Below are positions 6,234 to 10,603 of a DNA stretch of 10,603 bases, piece by piece; position 1 is the first letter of the stretch; each line of letters begins with the position of its first letter. A program made the translations under genes and the position numbers. The DNA is from an uncultured Haloferula sp. (GTDB taxonomy: Bacteria > Verrucomicrobiota > Verrucomicrobiae > Verrucomicrobiales > Akkermansiaceae): positions 1 through 10,603 of the forward strand of contig CAMLOZ010000062.1 in the NCBI GenBank assembly GCA_946481625.1. Direction: 5' to 3'. The notes below the pieces were generated by a model. That model made no database searches, was not told the DNA's origin, and worked only from the letters and a program-made list of their open reading frames with translations.

Positions 6234-7403
6234 ATGTCCAATAGTGCCGATCACGATATCCTGACCGTTCTCGATGCCGCCGGCCCGCAGTGGGCGGAGT
6301 TGCAAGCATGGAAGGCAGTCCCGATCGAATCCGCAGCCAATGGCGCGATCACCCTGAACGGTCCCGCCTTCGTCTACCGCTGGGAAAACGGACTCGGCCC
6401 GGTGAAGGTTTCCTTCTGGCCCGATCAGGAAGGCCGCATCCCGAACGGCCCCGGCCACCTGCTCGCGATCGAGCCCGGCCTCGGCACCATCCGTCTGAAA
6501 CTCCCCGGTCGCGAACCGATGGTCGTCGGCGCGGTGGACCCCGTGATCTATCAGCAGATCGGCGAACTCACCGGCGAGGCCCAGTCCGCCTTCCAAGGCC
6601 AGTCCGGCGAGAAGTGGTCGCGCGATCTGGTGATCGTGGCCGCCGCCATGCGCCTCGCCGCCCTGACCCGCGAGGCGGCTGCAGCCGCTGCCGGGCCGGA
6701 CCGCGGGGCCAAGCGCTCGCCGCGCAAGGACCAGCTCGTCACCCAGCTCCACGAGTGGCTGCGCCCGAACCTCGAAAAGTCCGTGAAGCTAGGCGATGCC
6801 GCGAAGCGCTTCGGCAAGAGCCCGCGCCAGCTTATCCGCATCCTCAAGGAGACCACCGGGGCCGGCTTCGCCGAGCACCTCACGATGCACCGCCTGACCC
6901 TCGCCCGTGCCCTGCTCATGCGCAGCGGCCAGTCGGTCATGGATGTCGCCCGCGCCTCCGGCTTCAACAGCCGCGAGCAATTCATCCGCTCCTTCAACAA
7001 GGCCTTCGGCTGGACCCCGCTCCAATTCCGCAAGGCTTGGAACCAGGCCGCCCTCAGCGATGCCGAGCTCGCCCAGCTTTGCCAGGTGTCCGAGCGCTCG
7101 CCGGTCGAGTGGCTGCCCGTCGGCTCCGTCGCCTCCAGCCCCGATGAAGATCGCGAGGGCGAACCGCACACCGTCGTGGTGGCGAATGCGCTGCACGAGA
7201 TCGTCGAGCTCTTCTGGGTCACCCCGCAAGGCAAGCGCGCCCGCATCGACGTCCTCGAGCGCGGCGGCATGGTCTTCGTGAACCGCGACAACGGCGGCTC
7301 CTGCTGGATCGTGCGTTCCCCCGGCTCCGGCCGCGAACGCTACTTCCGCACCCCTGACGACCACGCCCTCGCCGTCGTCACCGCCGCCACCATGGAAGGC
7401 TAG
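6234..7403 (+). CDS. AraC-type regulator with C-terminal VHL-beta-like domain
   Basis: A 389-residue protein with three parts. Residues 1-145 are a domain I do not recognise (AFVYRWENGLGPVKVSFWPD, then GTIRLKLPGREP), ending in an Ala-rich linker (147-153). Residues about 165-269 are an AraC double helix-turn-helix: LGDAAKRFGKSPRQLIRIL, then SVMDVARASGFNSREQFIRS and FNKAFGWTPLQFRKAW. The HTH is therefore central, not terminal as in most family members. Residues about 309-384 follow the pattern of the pVHL beta domain: VVVANALHEIVELFWVTPQG, then a four-residue spacer, IDVLERGG, then GGSCWIVRSPGSGRERYFRT. The ATG at 6234 has a good GGAG 7 nt upstream. The HTH call is firm; the VHL resemblance is from recalled human sequence and is good but unverified. 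Ligand and target genes are unknown. Confidence 0.8.
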   Translation: MSNSADHDILTVLDAAGPQWAELQAWKAVPIESAANGAITLNGPAFVYRWENGLGPVKVSFWPDQEGRIPNGPGHLLAIEPGLGTIRLKLPGREPMVVGAVDPVIYQQIGELTGEAQSAFQGQSGEKWSRDLVIVAAAMRLAALTREAAAAAAGPDRGAKRSPRKDQLVTQLHEWLRPNLEKSVKLGDAAKRFGKSPRQLIRILKETTGAGFAEHLTMHRLTLARALLMRSGQSVMDVARASGFNSREQFIRSFNKAFGWTPLQFRKAWNQAALSDAELAQLCQVSERSPVEWLPVGSVASSPDEDREGEPHTVVVANALHEIVELFWVTPQGKRARIDVLERGGMVFVNRDNGGSCWIVRSPGSGRERYFRTPDDHALAVVTAATMEG

Positions 7404-7432
7404 GTGGCGCAGCCGCTTCGGACTGCGGCACC
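7403..7432 (+). terminator. Long hairpin directly after the AraC-VHL-like gene
   Basis: The arms are GGTG, CGCAG and CCG, paired with CGG, CTGCG and CACC. There is one G/G mismatch, one bulged A and a 3-nt loop. It begins at the last base of the stop codon. There is no T tract behind it, so it may act as a terminator of weak type or be a REP unit protecting the mRNA 3' end. Confidence 0.4.
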
Positions 7433-7469
7433 CTGCTCTGCCCCTTACCCATATCTCGACGATCCGGCC

Positions 7470-7525
7470 TTCTCAGCACCGGCAGACGACTCGGCGCTTC
7501 TCAGCCCCGGCAGGGGCGTCGGCCA
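7470..7525. repeat. Two tandem 28-bp imperfect repeats
   Basis: Copies 7470-7497 and 7498-7525 match at about 21 of 28 positions, both starting TTCTCAGC and sharing CCGGCAG and TCGGC. The second copy has become a clean palindrome, GCCCC-GGCA-GGGGC (7504-7517). A third related core, GTCCC-GGCA-GGGAC, lies at 7572-7585. Confidence 0.6.
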
Positions 7526-7528
7526 TTA

Positions 7529-7550
7529 GCCGGTGGCGTGAGCCACCGGT
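7529..7550. repeat. Perfect 8-bp hairpin CCGGTGGC-GTGA-GCCACCGG
   Basis: The stem CCGGTGGC (7530-7537) pairs with GCCACCGG (7542-7549) around a GTGA loop, a GNRA-type tetraloop in RNA, and the flanking G/T adds a wobble pair. It is the strongest single palindrome of the array. Confidence 0.6.
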
Positions 7551-7611
7551 GTCGACGGTAAAACCCACCAAGTCCCGGCAGGGACGGCACGAAGTTCAGC
7601 AGCCTCTTGCA

Positions 7612-7636
7612 GCGGGAGCACTCCCGTGCTTCCCGC
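7612..7636. repeat. 10-bp hairpin with one bulged T
   Basis: GCGGGAGCAC (7612-7621) pairs with GTGC (7626-7629) and TCCCGC (7631-7636) around a TCCC loop; T7630 is bulged. It belongs to the same hairpin cluster. Confidence 0.55.
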
Positions 7637-7763
7637 GGGGCGCATCCTCCCCGATCTCGCCGTCATGTCGGCATCAGCCACCGGTTGGGACTCGACAAGC
7701 AACCGCATCCCGAAGGCCCCGCGGAGAACAGGCTTTTTCCAGATTGGTGTCGGCAAGGTTGGG

Positions 7764-7785
7764 AAAGTGCCCGGTCGGGCTTTTT
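7764..7785 (+). terminator. Short terminator-like hairpin with T tract
   Basis: GCCC (7769-7772), loop GGTC, GGGC (7777-7780) and TTTTT (7781-7785) resemble a minimal Rho-independent terminator, with AAA ahead of the stem able to extend the pairing. It lies 39 bp upstream of the ATG at 7825, so it would stop transcripts entering from the left, or act as an attenuator for the terminase-like gene. Confidence 0.4.
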
Positions 7786-7824
7786 CGATGAGCGCGCCAC
7801 CTCGGAAATCGTTAGAGTGGGGAC

Positions 7825-8292
7825 ATGGCGGAGGAAGTGACGACGGAGATGGTGGCGGAGCGCGGAAAAAAGCTGAACGTGCGGCAGGCGCTGTTCGCTC
7901 GCCTCGTAGGGTTGGGAAAGAGCCAGGTGGACGCCTACGCGGAGGCCTACGGGAAACCTAGTACCGCGGCGGCCTCGGCGCTGGCGAGGAGGCCGAAGGT
8001 GGCCGCGGAAATCTCCCGGCTCCGGGAAGAAACGGCGGCAGCGAGCGTGATCAAGCGGGACGAGATCCTGCGTTTGTTGGCCCTCATCATCCGGACTCCG
8101 GTGGGAGATCTGCATGAGCGGCATCCTCTCACGCAGGAAATGACCGTGAGACGGCACGGCGAAACGGAAATAGTCAGGGTCAAGGCGATGCCGAAGATCG
8201 AGGCCATCAAGCTTCTCTGCCAGATATGCGGGTGGATGAAACCGGAAGCGAACGAGGAGCCTCTCACGGTCGTATTGAAGAAGATGTGGTGA
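7825..8292 (+). CDS. Terminase small subunit-like protein, orphan phage-type gene
   Basis: A 155-residue protein with the layout of phage terminase small subunits (Terminase_2 type). Residues about 17-68 hold the HTH-like DNA-recognition part: LNVRQALFARLVGLGKSQVD, then AYAEAYGKPSTAAASALAR and RPKVAAEISRL. Next come IKRDEILRLLALIIRTPVGD and, after a short beta region, AMPKIEAIKLLCQICGWMKP (133-152 region), matching the family's oligomerisation tail. In phages this subunit recognises packaging sites and loads the large-subunit ATPase. No large terminase, portal or capsid gene is adjacent. It sits alone between a repeat cluster and an NRPS gene on the opposite strand, so it is either a prophage remnant or a host gene reusing the fold. 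Start uncertain: ATG 7825 has GGGG only 2 nt upstream; ATG 7849 is an alternative. Confidence 0.7.
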   Translation: MAEEVTTEMVAERGKKLNVRQALFARLVGLGKSQVDAYAEAYGKPSTAAASALARRPKVAAEISRLREETAAASVIKRDEILRLLALIIRTPVGDLHERHPLTQEMTVRRHGETEIVRVKAMPKIEAIKLLCQICGWMKPEANEEPLTVVLKKMW

Positions 8293-8347
8293 GGCAGCGG
8301 TGGCCCGCGCCGCAGCCGCCAAGCCTGGTCGGCTACCCCGGAAGAAC

Positions 8348-10603
<2,256 letters not shown>

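Larger units (their letters stand above)
7403..7690. repeat. Cluster of small hairpins and tandem repeats (REP-like intergenic array)
   Basis: The 420-bp gap between the AraC-VHL-like gene and the terminase-like gene has no credible reading frame. It holds at least five perfect or near-perfect hairpins and one tandem duplication. The loops are short (GGCA twice, GTGA, TCCC). The decamer AGCCACCGGT occurs twice in the same direction (7541-7550, 7676-7685). Short-loop GC palindromes clustered between genes are typical of REP sequences mobilised by RAYT transposases; no transposase is in the window, so the origin is inferred. Confidence 0.6.

Noticed and set aside
6290..7147. A 285-codon frame overlapping the AraC-VHL-like gene
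   Set aside because: The product is an Arg/Pro-rich frameshifted reading of the regulator and has no motif of its own.
7470..7590. Possible CRISPR array
   Set aside because: There are only two adjacent 28-bp copies with no spacers between them and about a quarter of positions differing; they are tandem, not interspaced.
7549..7961. Short overlapping plus-strand frames in the repeat array
   Set aside because: They run through hairpins and tandem repeats, lack ribosome binding sites and give low-complexity products; the region is better explained as non-coding repeats.

Overview
The window is GC-rich throughout and packed with protein-coding genes. It looks like a free-living Gram-negative bacterium: there is a periplasmic Skp/OmpH-type chaperone and several signal peptides. 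The overall style (PAS-AraC and AraC regulators, a secreted Asp/Gly-rich protein, small CCGGTGGC/GCCACCGG and CCCGGCAGGG palindromes between genes, a partial NRPS) suggests a member of the Verrucomicrobiota/Planctomycetota group, most likely Luteolibacter-like. That placement is inference from style; no marker gene is present.

Left part (1-4760). A 4-hydroxyproline 2-epimerase gene runs off the left edge on the minus strand. A PAS-AraC regulator is divergent from it, across a short intergenic region with an 11-bp direct repeat. An unrecognised 119-codon gene and a secreted protein follow on the plus strand. The secreted protein has its own promoter candidate and an unusual leader in which a hairpin separates the Shine-Dalgarno sequence from the ATG. 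A FAD-dependent D-amino-acid/D-hydroxyproline dehydrogenase lies convergent to it. Epimerase plus dehydrogenase would perform the first two steps of trans-4-hydroxy-L-proline catabolism, and the PAS-AraC protein is the natural candidate regulator.

Middle part (4875-7403). A Skp/OmpH-like periplasmic chaperone is followed after 13 bp by a small membrane-anchored coiled-coil protein. Then comes an intergenic element with a composite inverted repeat, and then a 389-residue AraC-type regulator. The C-terminal domain of that regulator resembles the beta domain of the von Hippel-Lindau protein (pVHL), which is the most unusual architecture in the window.

Right part (7404-10603). A 420-bp region full of small hairpins and tandem repeats (REP-like) precedes an orphan gene resembling a phage terminase small subunit. 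Convergent to that gene is the 3' end of a non-ribosomal peptide synthetase: most of an adenylation domain, a carrier domain and a thioesterase. The adenylation pocket reads DILQLGLVWK by manual alignment, which matches glycine. The thioesterase has a Cys nucleophile (GFCFGG), and the expected Asp position is Glu.
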